A DNA stretch of 8,203 nt, taken from assembly GCA_030618925.1 (NCBI GenBank), contig JAUXCK010000106.1, positions 1-8,203 on the forward strand, in the 5' to 3' direction. Below the pieces are notes generated by a model that had not been told where the DNA came from, ran no database searches, and saw nothing but the letters and a program-made list of their open reading frames with translations. This document shows, in pieces, positions 6,835-8,203 of this stretch (its first letter is position 1; each line of letters opens with the position of its first letter). The translations under genes were made by a program, and so were the position numbers. The stretch comes from Desulfobacteraceae bacterium (GTDB lineage: Bacteria; Desulfobacterota; Desulfobacteria; Desulfobacterales; SURF-7).

Positions 6835-7520
6835 GCGTCATAAATTTTAAATACCCCCTCTTCACCCGATTGCTTTAACCCGCCCTTCACCATATCAATA
6901 TGTTGTCCGATTTCTTTGTGAAACTGAATTTTTAATTTTAAAATCTGTTTTTCATTGTCAAACAACCGGGAAACCAGGGTTTCGAGATAATGGACATACA
7001 TACAGTTGTTGACATGACCCAAAGGATCGTAGTCAGAATACCGTGTTGTAAAAAGGACGTTATGATCCGGCTGAAAGTCGGTGTTCGCTTTCCATCGGCC
7101 CAGGTCTGGATTTAAGGCAATATCTTTGGTGACAGTGTAAATATCATTCATATCACTGGAAACTCTTTTTATTTTTCCTGACCTGATATCAACAAATACC
7201 CACACGCTTGATGCGGAAACAAGCTTATTTTGTCCTGAAAATATCTCAAACTCCCGCAAGCCCTTGACGCCCCTTATGCCTCTTGACCAGGTTGCAACCT
7301 CTATATCTTCTTTGTACTCAGGGTAACGAAAAATTTCCATGTCGATTTTATTTAGAACCCATCCCCATCCATTGCGAATCAGAGTGTTCATGCCGTACCC
7401 GACTATTTCAGAATGTGTAACAGCTGCTTCCTGAAACAATTGAAACACCCGGGACGGGGGCATTTTAAAGCCGGTGTCAATTTCAAAGTAACTAATTTTT
7501 TTAGAATAGTTCACCTTCAT
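6786..7520 (-). CDS. Acyl-ACP thioesterase (FatA/double-hotdog family)
   Basis: This 244-residue enzyme would release free fatty acids from acyl carrier protein in the cytoplasm. It shows two hotdog domains. The N-terminal one covers about 1-135, with LNKIDMEIFRYPEYKEDIEV at 56-75 and ASSVWVFVDIRSGKIKR at 103-119. The C-terminal one covers about 155-240, with the active-site strand SDYDPLGHVNNCMY at 162-175. Compared with the plant FatB catalytic set as I recall it (Asp, Asn, His, Glu), Asp165, His169 and Glu203 are present but the Asn position is Leu167. The DxxGHVNN form also resembles the 4HBT family, so the precise substrate is uncertain. The start at 7520 has a weak AAGAAG-type ribosome binding site. 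The last few codons (TKQT) lie in sequence shared with the truncated CNBD gene on the other strand, so the native C-terminus may have been slightly altered. No terminator follows. Confidence 0.85.
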   Translation of the reverse strand: MKVNYSKKISYFEIDTGFKMPPSRVFQLFQEAAVTHSEIVGYGMNTLIRNGWGWVLNKIDMEIFRYPEYKEDIEVATWSRGIRGVKGLREFEIFSGQNKLVSASSVWVFVDIRSGKIKRVSSDMNDIYTVTKDIALNPDLGRWKANTDFQPDHNVLFTTRYSDYDPLGHVNNCMYVHYLETLVSRLFDNEKQILKLKIQFHKEIGQHIDMVKGGLKQSGEEGVFKIYDAQTLYAGGEVSLTKQT

Positions 7521-7597
7521 TTTATCTTCTTGGTATCGTCACAGTCGTTTCGAGAAAGGGGTGATGGGTTGAGCGACTTGAATCTCCGTCACGGCCA

Positions 7598-7627
7598 ACA
7601 ATAACCATAAATATCCGATATAGTAAA
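7598..7627 (-). promoter_or_regulatory. Candidate promoter with internal dyad for the thioesterase gene
   Basis: Read on the minus strand, TTTACT (7622-7627) and TATTGT (7598-7603) each match the sigma-70 hexamers at four of six positions, with an 18-bp spacer. The palindrome ATATCCGATAT (plus strand 7611-7621) fills the spacer and could be an operator. The site lies between the terminator of the preceding minus-strand gene and the thioesterase start about 80 bases on, where a promoter is needed. The match is weak. Confidence 0.25.
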
Positions 7628-7645
7628 GGCCGAATTTATAAAAAA

Positions 7646-7670
7646 AAGGCAGGCTGTTTCAGCCTGCCTT
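7646..7670 (-). terminator. Rho-independent terminator of the MBL-fold gene
   Basis: An 11-bp perfect stem pairs 7646-7656 with 7660-7670 around a TTT loop at 7657-7659. On the minus strand the stem is followed by a run of T (plus-strand A-run up to 7645). It lies about 30 bases beyond the stop of the minus-strand gene ending at 7701, the classic position and shape for an intrinsic terminator. It separates that gene from the thioesterase unit. Confidence 0.9.
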
Positions 7671-7700
7671 AATGATCGATCAATTTTTGTCGGGGCGTTA

Positions 7701-8203
7701 TCAGGCCATGGAAGGCATGTTGTACCCGGAATTTTTCATAACGCTTTCCATGCCCGATCCATTCACATTCGATACCGGTTCATAGTTTTTTTCCTCAAAA
7801 TCAAGATGCCGGGCAACTGAATCTGAAAGTGCGCTGCCGCTGGCGTCAGAATCATCGATATCCCCTATAAACAGACTCTCCGGCCGGAGAATAAGCCAGG
7901 GCTCATTTCTGTCTGTCAGGTCGGCAAGCTTAATGCAATTTACAAAAGGATCATGGCAGGGGCTGCTGACGATGGAGATCCTGGCTTGACCGAAATCAAA
8001 CATCTCCCCTTCCTCTGCAACGAGATGATTTGACCCGTCATCAGAAGGCCTCAAATAGAAGATGTCCGCCCCGGTGTGGTTTTTAAGTTCCAAATTTTCA
8101 TTGAGGTGACCTCCATGGGCATGTGTGTCGAAAATATGTGTTATTTTCATACCATACTTGGCCGCTGTTTCAATGTATTCTTGAGCACCCCCATTTTTAG
8201 GAT
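7701..8203 (-). CDS. Metallo-beta-lactamase-fold protein, partial, degenerate active site
   Basis: The gene runs off the right edge. The frame stays open upstream of the ATG at 8150 through 17 further codons reading PKNGGAQEYIETAAKYG, which matches the D-P...Y-I-x-x-A...G segment that precedes the metal motif in persulfide-dioxygenase/glyoxalase-II-like MBL proteins. The true start is therefore outside the window. The metal motif is THAHGGH (plus strand about 8106-8126), where the family has THxHxDH, so Asp is replaced by Gly. The usual PGHT is PCHD (His at 7953-7955), and FIGDID keeps the GD aspartate near 7857-7862. For an ETHE1-like mononuclear iron site, the first His, the PCHD His and the GD Asp are the expected ligands and all three remain. 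The C-terminus is short and lacks a recognisable HGAGS-type segment or rhodanese domain. It may be a divergent sulfur-metabolism enzyme or a pseudoenzyme. It has its own terminator at 7646-7670. Confidence 0.75.
   Translation of the reverse strand, partial: PKNGGAQEYIETAAKYGMKITHIFDTHAHGGHLNENLELKNHTGADIFYLRPSDDGSNHLVAEEGEMFDFGQARISIVSSPCHDPFVNCIKLADLTDRNEPWLILRPESLFIGDIDDSDASGSALSDSVARHLDFEEKNYEPVSNVNGSGMESVMKNSGYNMPSMA

Overview
The window reads as chromosomal DNA of a Gram-negative, probably anaerobic deltaproteobacterial-type organism. A Desulfobacterales sulfate reducer is my best guess, judged from the flavour of the proteins: a tripartite RND pump with a Bacillus/Clostridium-like relay motif, a small cyclic-nucleotide-binding protein of a style I associate with that group, a bacterial acyl-ACP thioesterase and a persulfide-dioxygenase-like metallo-beta-lactamase protein. 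That placement is inference. No rRNA, tRNA, CRISPR array, transposase or phage gene was seen.

Layout. Positions 1-680 hold no convincing gene. They start with an AT-rich stretch, then a strong hairpin that could terminate on either strand (164-194), then a roughly 125-nt nested inverted repeat (239-363). Next comes a candidate promoter/operator zone (495-582) with perfect or near-perfect dyads just before the first gene. Positions 681-6570 are a compact plus-strand operon for a tripartite efflux pump: outer-membrane TolC-like factor (681-2033), periplasmic adaptor (2117-3265) and RND inner-membrane permease (3262-6570, overlapping the adaptor by ATGA). Together they would form a continuous exporter from the inner membrane to the outside, driven by the proton or another ion gradient. 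The substrate cannot be read from the sequence, and no regulator gene lies in the window.

Positions 6619-6834 hold the start of a cyclic-nucleotide-binding-domain gene that breaks off mid-domain. The break runs directly into the 3' end of a convergent minus-strand acyl-ACP thioesterase gene (6786-7520). Neither gene has a terminator at its 3' end and the two frames overlap tail to tail, which looks like a deletion or recombination scar.

Upstream of the thioesterase on the minus strand is a short promoter-like region (7598-7627), then a textbook terminator (7646-7670). That terminator ends a minus-strand metallo-beta-lactamase-fold gene (7701 to beyond 8203). This gene is cut by the window edge: its frame stays open past the ATG at 8150, and the upstream residues fit the family. 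Its active site is degenerate, with HAHGGH in place of HxHxDH, though first-shell residues for a mononuclear iron centre appear to be kept.

I found no clearly new multi-gene system. The points most worth a second look are the truncation junction near 6800, the degenerate MBL protein, the nested inverted repeat at 239-363 and the dyads in front of the efflux operon.
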